Below, piece after piece: positions 9,672 through 18,989 of a DNA stretch of 64,000 bases. The position numbers and the translations under genes are program-made. The notes under the pieces were generated by a model. That model had not been told where the DNA came from, ran no database searches, and saw only the letters and a program-made list of their open reading frames with translations. Positions within the stretch are counted from its first letter, which is position 1, and each line of letters starts with the position of its first letter. The stretch is from assembly GCF_001499855.1 (NCBI RefSeq), contig NZ_LQIK01000003.1:1-64000 (forward strand), written 5' to 3'. Source of the DNA: Mycobacterium sp. GA-0227b. GTDB taxonomy: Bacteria > Actinomycetota > Actinomycetes > Mycobacteriales > Mycobacteriaceae.

Positions 9672-11061
9672 ATCCGAGAGCGATGCGGGGTTGCTCGACG
9701 CGATACGGGATGCCCAGCATGCCGAACGCGTCGCCATCGCTCGAAAGATTTTCGCCGCAGGCCGGTTCGGTTTGCAGCGCTTCGCCGCGATGGGCAATAC
9801 GCACGAGAACTGGTGCATCGACGACTGGGATGTCATCGCTTCCGAAGTCGCGGCCGAACTCGGAGTGACCCGTCGACGCGCGTCCTCGCTGATCGATTAC
9901 GGCCGAACGCTTATCGAGGAGATGCCGCGGCTGGGCGAGGTCTTCCTCGCGGGGCGGGTGGATTTCCGGGTGATCAGGATCATCGACTTCCGGTGCGGAT
10001 TGATCATCGATGAGCAGGCCATCGCCGCGATCGACGAGATGGTGGCGCATCAGGCGTCGTCGTGGAACAAGTTGTCCGACGCCAAAATTGCCCAGCTGGT
10101 CGACTGGATGGTGCTCGATGTCGATCCCGAAGCGTTGCGCGTTGCCAAGGAGCGCGACGACGACCGTTATATCGAGATCACCCCCGATCAGTACGGAACG
10201 GCCAATCTCGAGGGCAAGCTGCGCGTTGCCGACGGCGCCGCCCTGGACGAGAAACTCAACCAGCTGGCGACCACAGTCTGCCGAGACGATCCGCGCACCG
10301 CGCGGCAACGCCGCTCGGATGCGGTGATGGCCCTGGTCGCCGGAGAGACCACCATGGCGTGCAGGTGCGAAAAGCAGCGGTGTGCCGCCGCGTCCGACGG
10401 CCCGGCCGGGTCGTCGGGTGTGGTGATTCACGTGATCGCCGAGGCCGCGACGCTCACCGGTGAGAAGGACACCCCCGGGTATGTGGCCAACTTCGGTCCG
10501 GTGCCGGCGCCGTTAGTGCGCGAAATGGCCGCGACCGCCAAGCTCAAACCCCTGAGCGTGCCGAAGGACTCGGTCGCCGAACCTCGATACCGGCCGTCGG
10601 CCGCGTTGGCCGACTTCGTCCGCTGCCGTGATCTGACCTGCAGATGGCCCGGATGCGACAAGCCGGCCTGGAAAGCCGACATCGACCACACCGTGCCTTA
10701 CCCGTCAGGACTGACACATCCGTCGAACAACGCCTGCTATTGCCGCTTTCACCACCTGATGAAGACCTTCCACTGTGGACCCGGTGGATGGAGCGAGCAA
10801 CAGTTACCTGATGGCACAATCGTTTACACTTCGCCCAGCGGCCGGGTCCACCTCACCGAACCGCTGGGCGCGCAGTTGTTCTCGCAACTCGCGGCGCCCA
10901 CCGGCGCCCTCACCCTGAGTACCGGTCCGCCGCCAGGTGAGTGGCGTGGTGTGGCGATGCCAAAGCGAAAACGCACCCGCGCCCAAGAGCGGGCGTATCG
11001 CATCCAACGGGAGCGCGCGATCAACGCCGCACGCTATGCCGCGGACCCGCCACCGTTCTGA
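9664..11061 (+). CDS. DUF222/13E12-family HNH endonuclease-like protein
   Basis: 465 residues. The N-terminal and central part is a DUF222 helical domain, followed by an HNH nuclease motif in the C-terminal third. The motif is preceded by Cys pairs ('CRDLTCRWPGCD') and contains 'ADIDHTVPYP' and 'NNACYCRFHH'. The extreme C-terminus is basic ('PKRKRTRAQERAYRIQRER'). This is the 13E12 repeat family, which is multicopy in mycobacteria and of uncertain function; DNA cleavage or repair is inferred from the HNH motif. The ATG at 9664 fits the family N-terminus; an in-frame ATG at 9562 lies inside the preceding gene. A LexA-type box spans the start codon. Confidence 0.88.
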   Translation: MFESESDAGLLDAIRDAQHAERVAIARKIFAAGRFGLQRFAAMGNTHENWCIDDWDVIASEVAAELGVTRRRASSLIDYGRTLIEEMPRLGEVFLAGRVDFRVIRIIDFRCGLIIDEQAIAAIDEMVAHQASSWNKLSDAKIAQLVDWMVLDVDPEALRVAKERDDDRYIEITPDQYGTANLEGKLRVADGAALDEKLNQLATTVCRDDPRTARQRRSDAVMALVAGETTMACRCEKQRCAAASDGPAGSSGVVIHVIAEAATLTGEKDTPGYVANFGPVPAPLVREMAATAKLKPLSVPKDSVAEPRYRPSAALADFVRCRDLTCRWPGCDKPAWKADIDHTVPYPSGLTHPSNNACYCRFHHLMKTFHCGPGGWSEQQLPDGTIVYTSPSGRVHLTEPLGAQLFSQLAAPTGALTLSTGPPPGEWRGVAMPKRKRTRAQERAYRIQRERAINAARYAADPPPF

Positions 11062-11206
11062 TCGCCTGTCAGCCGACGTAACCCACGCCACATTTGTTTC
11101 CGGTGCGTTTCAGCGGTCCCGACGTGCATGCGGTGCCTATGTGAGGGGGTGTTGACGTTTCCGACACGACCGTGCAACGGATGCGGAATGGGCTCACGCG
11201 ACTCTG

Positions 11207-12634
11207 GTGCCCGTGAAGACTTTGCGCCGCAGCCGCACGATCGAAAACTGGGACGCCGAAGACGTCGAAGCGTGGGAATCCGGTGGCAAGCAGATCGCCA
11301 AGCGCAACCTGATCTGGTCGATCTTCGCCGAGCACGTCGGCTTCTCGGTGTGGTCGATCTGGTCGGTGATGGTGCTGTTCATGCCGCAGGACGTCTACGG
11401 CATCGACGCCGCGGGCAAGTTCTATCTGGTCGCAGTGCCCACGCTCGTGGGAGCGGCGATGCGCATCCCGTACACCGTCGCCCCGGCCAAGTTCGGCGGC
11501 CGCAACTGGACCATCGTCAGCGCCCTGCTGCTGCTCATCCCTGCGCTGCTGACGCTGTGGGCGATGAAGCGCCCCGACACCTCGTACACCACGTTCATGA
11601 TCGTCGCGGCCTTCGCCGGTTTCGGCGGCGGCAACTTCGCCTCGTCGATGACCAACATCAACGCGTTCTACCCGCAGCGGCTCAAGGGCTGGGCGCTCGG
11701 CCTGAACGCAGGCGGCGGGAACATCGGCGTCCCGGTCATGCAGCTCGTCGGCCTGCTGGTGATCGCCACTGTCAGCAACACCGCAGCCGAAGTCGTCTGC
11801 GCCATCTACCTCGTGCTGATCGGGCTCGCCGCCCTGGGCGCCGCGCTGTTCATGGACAACCTCGGCAACCAACGGTCGAACATCAGCGCAATGGCAGAGG
11901 CGTTGCGGTTCAAGCACTCCTGGGTGATGAGCTTCCTCTACATCGGCACGTTCGGCTCGTTCATCGGGTTCTCGTTCGCGTTCGGTCAGGTGCTGCAGAT
12001 CAACTTCCTCGCCGCCGGCGACACCCCGGCTGAGGCGTCGCTGCACGCCGCGGAGATCGCGTTCATCGGCCCGCTGCTCGGCTCGATCTGCAGGCCGTTC
12101 GGCGGCAAGCTGGCCGACCGAATCGGCGGCGGCAAGATCACGCTCTACACCTTCGTGGCAATGATTTTCGCCGCCGGCGTCCTGGTGACCGCGGGGACCC
12201 TGGATGACGGCGCCACTGGAGCTCCGTCAAGCGGTCAGATGATCGCCTACGTCATCGGATTCATCCTGCTGTTCATCCTCTCGGGACTCGGCAACGGCTC
12301 GACCTACAAGATGATCCCGTCGATCTTCGAGGCCAAGGCGCAAGGCCGCGATGACTGGAGCCGCGACGAGAAAGCCGCTTGGTCCCGCAGCATGTCCGGC
12401 GCGCTGATCGGTTTCGCCGGGGCCATCGGCGCTCTCGGGGGCGTGTTCATCAACGTCGTGCTGCGCGCCTCCTACGTCAGCGATGCCAAGTCCGCGACCA
12501 ACGCCTTCTGGGTGTTCCTCGCCTTTTACGTGATCTGCGCGATCGTCACCTGGTTCGTGTTCCTACGCATGCAAACCCCGCGGGCCCGCGCCGGCGAGCA
12601 GTTCGACAGCGCGGCATCGCCGGTGCCGGCCTGA
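11207..12634 (+). CDS. Nitrate/nitrite MFS transporter, NarK/NasA type
   Basis: 475-residue major-facilitator protein with about twelve hydrophobic segments. It has NarK-family features, including the glycine-rich nitrate signature 'AGFGGGNFASSM' in the first half and 'SGLGNGSTYKMIP' in the second. It takes up nitrate (or exchanges it for nitrite) across the inner membrane. It stands 5 bp upstream of the assimilatory nitrate reductase, so the two form an operon for nitrate use as a nitrogen source. GTG 11207 is given; a second GTG six bases on is possible. The 145-bp upstream gap should hold the promoter. GTAAC at 11078 and GTTTC at 11096 recall GlnR half-sites, but with non-standard spacing. 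Confidence 0.88.
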   Translation: MPVKTLRRSRTIENWDAEDVEAWESGGKQIAKRNLIWSIFAEHVGFSVWSIWSVMVLFMPQDVYGIDAAGKFYLVAVPTLVGAAMRIPYTVAPAKFGGRNWTIVSALLLLIPALLTLWAMKRPDTSYTTFMIVAAFAGFGGGNFASSMTNINAFYPQRLKGWALGLNAGGGNIGVPVMQLVGLLVIATVSNTAAEVVCAIYLVLIGLAALGAALFMDNLGNQRSNISAMAEALRFKHSWVMSFLYIGTFGSFIGFSFAFGQVLQINFLAAGDTPAEASLHAAEIAFIGPLLGSICRPFGGKLADRIGGGKITLYTFVAMIFAAGVLVTAGTLDDGATGAPSSGQMIAYVIGFILLFILSGLGNGSTYKMIPSIFEAKAQGRDDWSRDEKAAWSRSMSGALIGFAGAIGALGGVFINVVLRASYVSDAKSATNAFWVFLAFYVICAIVTWFVFLRMQTPRARAGEQFDSAASPVPA

Positions 12635-12639
12635 CGCCC

Positions 12640-15600
12640 ATGGTGACCCGGACGGCGTGCTCCTACTGCGGCGTTGGCTGCGGTATCGAGGTGCACACCA
12701 CGACCGACCGCGAGACCGGCAGACCAGTCATCGCGCGAGTGGCCGGAGACAAGTTGCACCCGGCCAACTTCGGCAGGTTGTGCACCAAGGGCGCCACCCA
12801 CGCCGAGATGATGCGCGCCGATGCTGGCAGGCTGACATCGGCGTTCCTGCGGCCCACCCGGGACGAGGAACTGGTTCCCACGCCCGTCGACGACGCGGTC
12901 GCCGAGGCGGGTCGGCGGCTGCGAGCCATCGCCGACGAGCACGGGCCGGACGCCGTCGCGCTGTACGTGTCGGGGCAGATGTCCATCGAGGCTCAGTATC
13001 TGGCGACCAAACTGGCCAAAGGCTTCCTGCGCACCGTGCACATCGAGTCGAACTCACGGCTGTGCATGGCGAGCGCGGGCACCGGGTTCAAGCAATCGCT
13101 GGGTGCCGACGGCCCGCCGGGGTCGTACAGCGACTTCGACTGCACCGACTTGTTTTTCGTCATCGGCTCGAACATGGCCGACTGCCACCCCATCCTGTAC
13201 CTGCGGATGGTCGACCGGCTCAAGGCCGGAGCCAAGCTGATCGTCGTCGACCCCCGCCGGACCACCACCGCCGAACGCGCCGACCTGTTCCTCCAGATCA
13301 AACCCGGCACTGACCTGGCGCTGCTCAACGGCCTGCTGCATCTACTGGTCGAGAACGGCGACATCGACCGGGATTTCATCAACGAGCACACCGACGGCTG
13401 GGACACGATGCCGGCGTTCCTCGCCGATTACACCCCCGAACGCGTCGCAGCCAGCACCGGCCTCGCCGAGGCCGACATCCGGACCGCCGCACGCATGATC
13501 GCCGATGCGGGGGAGTGGCTGAGTTGCTGGACCATGGGACTCAACCAGAGCACCCACGGCACGTGGAACACCAACGCGATCTGCAACCTGCACCTGGCCA
13601 CCGGCGCGATCTGCCGACCGGGCAGCGGACCGATGTCGCTGACCGGACAGCCCAACGCGATGGGCGGACGCGAAATGGGCTACATGGGACCGGGATTGCC
13701 CGGCCAGCGCTCGGTGACCTCGGCAGAGGATCGTGCATTCGTCGAGGAGCAGTGGAACCTGCCGCCCGGCACCATCCGTTCCGACGTCGGCCCCGGCACC
13801 ATCGACATGTTCCGTCAGCTCGCCGACGGCGAAGTCAAGGCGTGCTGGATCATCTGTACCAATCCCGTTGCCACGGTGGCCAACCGGTCGACCGTGATCG
13901 CCGGGCTGGAGGCGGCCGATCTGGTCGTCACCCAGGACGCCTACCGCACGACGGCGACCAACACCTACGCCGACATCGTGCTGCCTGCCGCGCTGTGGGC
14001 GGAGTCCGACGCGGTGATGGTCAACTCCGAACGCAACCTGACGTTGCTGCAACAGTCGATTCCAGCGGTGGGACAGGCCCGCCCGGACTGGCAGTTGATC
14101 TGTCAGGTGGCCGCGCACATGGGGTTCGGCGACCACTTCTCCTACACGTCCAGCGAGCAGATCTTCGACGAGATCCGACGGTTCTGGAACCCCAAGACCG
14201 GATACGACCTGCGCGGCGTCAGCTATGCACGGCTACGCCAGACACCGGTGCAGTGGCCCTGCCCGCCGGACGACGAGGCGGACCGGCACCCCGTGCGCTA
14301 CCTCAACGACGGGGTCAGCCAGGAGTACTTCGTCGACGAGCACGGAAACGCTCCGCGCCTCGCGTTCCCGACGCCGTCGCGCCGCGCCGTGTTCCACGCC
14401 CGACCGCACATGGACCCGCGCGAACTGCCCGACGACGATTATCCGTTGGTGCTCAACACAGGTCGGCTGCAACATCAATGGCACACCATGACCAAGACGG
14501 GTTTGGTCGACACCCTCAACAAGCTCGACGCCGGACCGTTCGTCGAGATCCACCCCGACGATGCGCTGACGCTCGGCATCGACGACGGTCAGCGCGTCGA
14601 GCTCGCGTCGCGGCGCGGCCGTGCGGTGCTGCCCGCAGTCGTCACCGACCGGGTGCGACCGGGTAGTTGTTTCGCGCCGTTCCACTGGAACGACGACCAC
14701 GGCGTGGATCTCACCGTCAACGCGCTGACCAACGACGCCGTCGACCCCGACTCGCTGCAGCCGGAGTTCAAAGCCTGCGCGGTCAGCCTGCGGCCGGTCC
14801 CTTCGCCGACACTCACCGAACACGAATCGCTCTATGTCGCCGGGTTCTTCAGTGGCCTGACCGAGGCTCAGTCCGATGTGCCGACACTGCCGGTTTCTGC
14901 GCCGTTGAGCACCGAGGCGCGCCAGTGGATCAATGGTCTGCTCGCCACGCAGTCGCGCCGGCCGGCCGAGGATCCGGTGCGGCCGCACTCGGGTGACGGG
15001 CCGCTCGTGCTGTGGGCCTCGCAGACCGGAACCGCGCAGGACTTCGCCGCGCGCCTGGCCGCCCGGCTCGACGGGGCGCAGCTGGTGAACATGGACGACA
15101 TGGCGCCCGCCGACCTGGCCGCGGCCCACGACGTGGTGGTCGTCACCAGTACCTTCGGCGACGGTGAGCCGCCCGACAACGGCGCGAGCTTCTGGCACCG
15201 CCTGGAGGGGACGGAGGCGCCCGCGCTGACGGGTGTGCGGTACGCGGTGCTCGGCATCGGGGACCGGTCGTATGACAATTTCTGCGGGCACGCCAGGGCG
15301 CTCGACGCCAAATTGGCCGACCTCGGCGCCACCCGGCTGCTCGACCGCGCCGAGTGCGAGGCCTACGACGACGAGCCCATGCAGCGATGGGCCGACGACC
15401 TGACCGCGTTGCTCAACCCCGGCATCACACCGTCGCCCGCCGCTGGAAGTGTCTCGATCCTCGCGCGGCCCGCCACTGTTGCGCAGCCGTTCACCCGCGC
15501 GCGGCCCATCGTCGCCCCGCTGTCGAGGAACGCGGTCCTCACCGGGTCGGCATCGCGAAAAGAAGTGCGCCAGTTGGGCTTCGACATTTCCCAGCACGAG

Positions 15601-16587
15601 ATCAGCTATGCCGCGGGCGATTCGCTGGGAGTGTGTCCCACCAACGACCCCCTAGTGGTCGACGCGTGGCTGGCGGCCACCGGGATGCCGGGTCAGCACG
15701 TGATCGAGGTGGACGGCACCGAGCAGTCGTTGCGCGATGCGCTGCTGTCGCACTTCGACTTCTGCCGCGTCACACCGGACCTGCTGCGGTTCATCGCCGA
15801 ACACAGCCGCGACGCGAAATCGTTGCTGGCGCCCAAAGCCAAGCTGGACAAGTGGCTGCGGGGCCGCAACGGGCTCGACCTCGTCCAGGAGTTCGTCGTG
15901 CACGCCGACCCGGACGAATGGCGCGAGGTATTGGTCCGGCTGACCCCGCGCAGCTACTCGATCTCATCTAGCCCGCTGGTCAGCCCGCACGAAGTGCAGT
16001 TGACGGTGTCTGTGGTGCGCTACCGCAGCGTCCACGGCGGCCGGCGCGGTGGGGTCTGCTCGACGTTCCTCGCCGACCGCGCGTCGTCGGCACCGGTATT
16101 TCTGCAACGGTCGCCGCACTTCCGCCCGCCGGAGGACGGCGCGGTCCCGATGATCATGGTCGGCCCGGGCACGGGGGTAGCGCCGTTCCGCGGGTTCCTG
16201 CAGGAACGACGGGCCCTCGGCCACCGCGGCCCCAACTGGTTGTTCTTCGGTGAGCAGCACCGCAGCCAGAACTACTACTACCGCGACGATTTCGAGGACA
16301 TGGCCCGCGACGGCCTCCTGGACCGGTTGGACCTCGCGTTCTCGCGCGACCAGAAGTCGCGGGTGTACGTCCAGCACAGAATGCTCGACCGCGGCGCCGA
16401 GATCTGGCGCTGGCTCGACGACGGGGCGCACTTCTACGTCTGCGGCGACGCCACCCGCATGGCCCGCGACGTGGACGCCGCACTGACCACGATCATCGAG
16501 AGACACGGCGGGATGTCGCACGAGCAGGCCCACGACTACAAACGCGAACTGGTCGCCGAGAAGCGCTACGTCCGCGACGTGTACTGA
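12640..16587 (+). CDS. nasN: Assimilatory nitrate reductase fused to NADPH-flavoprotein (NasN type)
   Basis: Single 1315-residue polypeptide that should reduce nitrate to nitrite in the cytoplasm with NAD(P)H. Residues 1-~770 are a Mo-bis-MGD catalytic subunit with an N-terminal [4Fe-4S] site (Cys7, Cys10, Cys14, Cys48) and a probable molybdenum ligand Cys142 in 'SRLCMASAG'. From ~785 there is a flavodoxin domain ('LVLWASQTGTAQDFA'), then a CysJ/cytochrome P450 reductase-like FAD domain ('RSYSISSSPL') and an NADP-binding domain ('MVGPGTGVAPFRGFLQ') ending in 'RYVRDVY'. This matches the mycobacterial NasN architecture, in which the electron donor is built in. No nitrite reductase gene is adjacent, so nirBD must be elsewhere. 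Confidence 0.9.
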   Translation: MVTRTACSYCGVGCGIEVHTTTDRETGRPVIARVAGDKLHPANFGRLCTKGATHAEMMRADAGRLTSAFLRPTRDEELVPTPVDDAVAEAGRRLRAIADEHGPDAVALYVSGQMSIEAQYLATKLAKGFLRTVHIESNSRLCMASAGTGFKQSLGADGPPGSYSDFDCTDLFFVIGSNMADCHPILYLRMVDRLKAGAKLIVVDPRRTTTAERADLFLQIKPGTDLALLNGLLHLLVENGDIDRDFINEHTDGWDTMPAFLADYTPERVAASTGLAEADIRTAARMIADAGEWLSCWTMGLNQSTHGTWNTNAICNLHLATGAICRPGSGPMSLTGQPNAMGGREMGYMGPGLPGQRSVTSAEDRAFVEEQWNLPPGTIRSDVGPGTIDMFRQLADGEVKACWIICTNPVATVANRSTVIAGLEAADLVVTQDAYRTTATNTYADIVLPAALWAESDAVMVNSERNLTLLQQSIPAVGQARPDWQLICQVAAHMGFGDHFSYTSSEQIFDEIRRFWNPKTGYDLRGVSYARLRQTPVQWPCPPDDEADRHPVRYLNDGVSQEYFVDEHGNAPRLAFPTPSRRAVFHARPHMDPRELPDDDYPLVLNTGRLQHQWHTMTKTGLVDTLNKLDAGPFVEIHPDDALTLGIDDGQRVELASRRGRAVLPAVVTDRVRPGSCFAPFHWNDDHGVDLTVNALTNDAVDPDSLQPEFKACAVSLRPVPSPTLTEHESLYVAGFFSGLTEAQSDVPTLPVSAPLSTEARQWINGLLATQSRRPAEDPVRPHSGDGPLVLWASQTGTAQDFAARLAARLDGAQLVNMDDMAPADLAAAHDVVVVTSTFGDGEPPDNGASFWHRLEGTEAPALTGVRYAVLGIGDRSYDNFCGHARALDAKLADLGATRLLDRAECEAYDDEPMQRWADDLTALLNPGITPSPAAGSVSILARPATVAQPFTRARPIVAPLSRNAVLTGSASRKEVRQLGFDISQHEISYAAGDSLGVCPTNDPLVVDAWLAATGMPGQHVIEVDGTEQSLRDALLSHFDFCRVTPDLLRFIAEHSRDAKSLLAPKAKLDKWLRGRNGLDLVQEFVVHADPDEWREVLVRLTPRSYSISSSPLVSPHEVQLTVSVVRYRSVHGGRRGGVCSTFLADRASSAPVFLQRSPHFRPPEDGAVPMIMVGPGTGVAPFRGFLQERRALGHRGPNWLFFGEQHRSQNYYYRDDFEDMARDGLLDRLDLAFSRDQKSRVYVQHRMLDRGAEIWRWLDDGAHFYVCGDATRMARDVDAALTTIIERHGGMSHEQAHDYKRELVAEKRYVRDVY

Positions 16588-16629
16588 CCTGGCGTGATCG
16601 CGGCTTCGCTCAACACACTCATCGGTTCG

Positions 16630-16653
16630 GATATGAATGCGAGCATCCATATC
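16630..16653. terminator. Hairpin between convergent nasN and tRNA-Leu
   Basis: GATATGAATGC and GCATCCATATC form an inverted repeat (6 bp, one mismatch, 4 bp, 2-base spacer) in the gap between the end of nasN and the 3' end of the opposite-strand tRNA gene. There is no T-run, as is usual for mycobacterial intrinsic terminators. A bidirectional terminator role is inferred from position. Confidence 0.5.
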
Positions 16654-16669
16654 GCTCGACTCAATCGTG

Positions 16670-16755
16670 TGTCCGAGGGGGGACTTGAACCCCCACGCCC
16701 GTTAATAGGGCACTAGCACCTCAAGCTAGCGCGTCTGCCATTCCGCCACTCGGAC
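16670..16755 (-). tRNA. tRNA-Leu (anticodon GAG)
   Basis: On the minus strand the sequence starts GTCCGAG and ends CTCGGAC plus discriminator A; these seven bases pair perfectly as the acceptor stem. The anticodon arm is CTAGC-TTGAGGT-GCTAG, giving anticodon GAG (codons CUC/CUU). A long class II variable arm (GCCC...GGGC) and the T arm GGGGGTTCAAGTCCCCC follow, all typical of tRNA-Leu. The 86-base gene has no encoded CCA. Confidence 0.96.
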
Positions 16756-16829
16756 CTGTTGTGGGCAGCTAAGGCTATCGGATCACCGAGGCCGGACCCA
16801 AACCCAGACCCGAACCTGAACCCAGGTCA

Positions 16830-18182
16830 ATGGTACGAATGGTGACTGTGACTGGTCCTGTCAATGCCGAGGCCGAGGTCGTCGACCTCGTCAGCACGCT
16901 CATCCGGTTCGACACGTCCAACACCGGCGACCCCGCCACCACGAAGGGCGAGGCAGAATGCGCGCGTTGGGTCGCCGAGCAACTCGAGGAAGTCGGATAC
17001 GCGACCGAGTACGTCGAGGCGGGAGCCCCGGGCCGCGGCAACCTGTTCGCCCGGCTGGAGGGCGCCGACCGTTCGCGCGGCGCGCTGTTGCTGCACGGCC
17101 ACCTCGACGTGGTGCCGGCCGAGGCGTCCGACTGGAGCGTGCACCCGTTCTCCGGCGCGGTCACCGACGGTTACGTGTGGGGCCGCGGCGCCGTCGACAT
17201 GAAGGACATGTGCGGCATGCTGATCGCGATCGCACGGCACTTCAAGCGCGCCGGAATCACTCCTCCGCGCGACCTGATCTTCGCGTTCCTGTCCGACGAG
17301 GAGGCCGGGGGCAAGTTCGGTTCGCACTGGCTGGTCAACAACCGGCCCGACCTCTTCGAGGGCGTCACCGAGGCGGTCGGCGAGGTCGGCGGCTTCTCGT
17401 TGACCGTGCCACGCAAAGACGGCGGTGAGCGACGCCTCTACCTGGTCGAGACGGCCGAGAAGTCGATGATGTGGATGAAGCTGACCGCGCGCAGCCACGC
17501 CGGCCACGGCTCGATGATCCACGACAGCAACTCCGTCACCGCAGTCGCCGAGGCCGTTGCCAAGCTGGGCCGCCACGAGTTTCCCCTGGTGATGACCGAC
17601 GCCGTCGGCCAGTTCCTGCAGGCCGTCACCGAGGAGACCGGGTACTCGTTCGACATCGACTCGCCGGATCTGCCCGGCGCGATCGCCAAGCTGGGCCCGA
17701 TCGCGCGCGTTGTCGGCGCCACGCTGCGCGACACCGCCAACCCGACGATGCTCAAGGCGGGATACAAGGCCAACGTCATCCCGGCGTCGGCGGAAGCGGT
17801 GGTGGACTGCCGCATCCTGCCGGGCCGCCAGGCCGCCTTCGAGCGGGAGGTCGACGAGCTGATCGGGCCCCACGTCACCCGCGAATGGATCACCGAGCTG
17901 CCGTCGTATGAGACCACCTTCGACGGCGACTTGGTCGACGCGATGAACGGTGCGATCCTGTCGGTGGATCCCGACGCCCGCATAGTGCCGTACATGCTCT
18001 CCGGAGGCACTGACGCAAAAGCGTTCGCGCAGTTGGGAATCCGTTGCTTCGGCTTCGCGCCGCTGCAGCTGCCGCCGGATCTGGACTTCACCGCGTTGTT
18101 CCACGGCGTCGACGAGCGGGTACCCGTTGACGCGTTGAAGTTCGGTACCCAGGTCCTCGAGCACTTCCTGTTGCACTGCTGA
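16830..18182 (+). CDS. M20 family metallopeptidase (dipeptidase-like)
   Basis: 450-residue zinc hydrolase of the M20/ArgE/DapE clan (Rv2141c-like). The metal site is visible as '[10 protein letters not shown]', '[11 protein letters not shown]' and the catalytic/bridging 'LSDEEAGG'; a dimerisation domain lies in the middle ('THAGHGS'-type segment at ~215). It probably cleaves dipeptides or N-acyl amino acids in the cytoplasm; the exact substrate is unknown. An ATG at 16839 is an alternative start. It is followed after 17 bp by the PEBP gene on the same strand, as in the M. tuberculosis order. Confidence 0.87.
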   Translation: MVRMVTVTGPVNAEAEVVDLVSTLIRFDTSNTGDPATTKGEAECARWVAEQLEEVGYATEYVEAGAPGRGNLFARLEGADRSRGALLLHGHLDVVPAEASDWSVHPFSGAVTDGYVWGRGAVDMKDMCGMLIAIARHFKRAGITPPRDLIFAFLSDEEAGGKFGSHWLVNNRPDLFEGVTEAVGEVGGFSLTVPRKDGGERRLYLVETAEKSMMWMKLTARSHAGHGSMIHDSNSVTAVAEAVAKLGRHEFPLVMTDAVGQFLQAVTEETGYSFDIDSPDLPGAIAKLGPIARVVGATLRDTANPTMLKAGYKANVIPASAEAVVDCRILPGRQAAFEREVDELIGPHVTREWITELPSYETTFDGDLVDAMNGAILSVDPDARIVPYMLSGGTDAKAFAQLGIRCFGFAPLQLPPDLDFTALFHGVDERVPVDALKFGTQVLEHFLLHC

Positions 18183-18199
18183 CCCAGAAAGGACGAGTC

Positions 18200-18736
18200 A
18201 TGGCATTTGACTACAACCCGTACGAGTTCCTCCCCGAGTTGCCGTCGTTCACGCTCACTTCCGACACGTTCAACGACGGCCAGGCGTGGGGCAACGACCA
18301 GGTCAGCGGCATCATGGGCGCCGGAGGCAGCGACGTATCGCCGCACCTGACGTGGTCGGGTTTCCCCGAGCAGACCCGCAGCTTCGCCGTCACCGTGTAC
18401 GACCCCGACGCCCCGACCGCCTCCGGCTTCTGGCACTGGGCGGTGGCGAACCTGCCCGCCACCGTGACCGAACTGCCCGCCGGTGTGGGCGACGGCAGCA
18501 GTAGCGGATTCCCGGGCGATGCGCTCACGCTGCGCAACGACGCCGGGCTCAAGCGCTTCATCGGCGCCGCCCCGCCGCCCGGGCATGGTGTGCACCGCTA
18601 CTTCGTCGCCGTGCATGCCGTCGACGTCGAAAAACTCGATCTGCCCGAGGATGCGACGCCGGCCTATCTCGGTTTCAACCTTTTCCAACACGCGATCGCG
18701 CGGGCGCTGATCCATGGCACTTATGAGCAGAAGTAG
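18200..18736 (+). CDS. YbhB/YbcL-family phosphatidylethanolamine-binding-like protein
   Basis: 178 residues matching the bacterial PEBP/Raf-kinase-inhibitor-like family (Rv2140c-like). The ligand-pocket motifs are present: '[20 protein letters not shown]' (the family DPDAP segment) and '[14 protein letters not shown]' near the C-terminal half. Full length for the family, no signal peptide. An AGAAAGGACGAG ribosome-binding site precedes the ATG. Its cellular function is not established; ligand binding is inferred from the fold. Confidence 0.88.
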   Translation: MAFDYNPYEFLPELPSFTLTSDTFNDGQAWGNDQVSGIMGAGGSDVSPHLTWSGFPEQTRSFAVTVYDPDAPTASGFWHWAVANLPATVTELPAGVGDGSSSGFPGDALTLRNDAGLKRFIGAAPPPGHGVHRYFVAVHAVDVEKLDLPEDATPAYLGFNLFQHAIARALIHGTYEQK

Positions 18737-18759
18737 CGAGAAGTAGCGCATAAGTAGCG
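18731..18759. repeat. Three short AAGTAGCG direct repeats at the PEBP stop
   Basis: AAGTAGCG occurs at 18731, 18741 and 18752, a 10-11 base period that covers the PEBP stop codon and the first bases downstream. This is probably small-scale slippage; no function can be assigned. Confidence 0.6.
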
Positions 18760-18860
18760 AAATCCGCTCTGCGCGCTTCGATTACCTGCATGACTGGCTT
18801 TTCCCGGGAACTGACGTATGGTCGCGGTTGAGTGATTGCCACTTCTGCTAAGGAGCGACA

Positions 18861-18989
18861 ATGGCTGACAAGAAACCGGGCAAGAACCCTAAGAAGGCCG
18901 AACGGTCCCTGAAGGAGCGGCGCGCTGAGAAGCGTCAGCGCGAAGCCGAGGCGGGTGAGTTCATCCGCAAGCGCAAGCGCGCCGGTTAG
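18861..18989 (+). CDS. Short, highly basic 42-residue protein
   Basis: A short gene with a strong AAGGAGCG ribosome-binding site 7 bases before ATG. The product begins '[20 protein letters not shown]' and ends '[10 protein letters not shown]'; about half of the residues are charged and Lys/Arg dominate. Similar tiny basic proteins occur next to pyrD in other actinobacteria, to my knowledge without an assigned function. Nucleic-acid or ribosome association is a guess from composition. Its stop overlaps the pyrD stop on the opposite strand by a few bases, a compact convergent arrangement. Confidence 0.75.
   Translation: MADKKPGKNPKKAERSLKERRAEKRQREAEAGEFIRKRKRAG

Noticed and set aside
11078..11100. 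GlnR site upstream of the nitrate transporter
   Set aside because: GTAAC and GTTTC occur but the 13-base spacing differs from the known GTnAC-n6-GAAAC layout; kept only as a possibility in the gene note.
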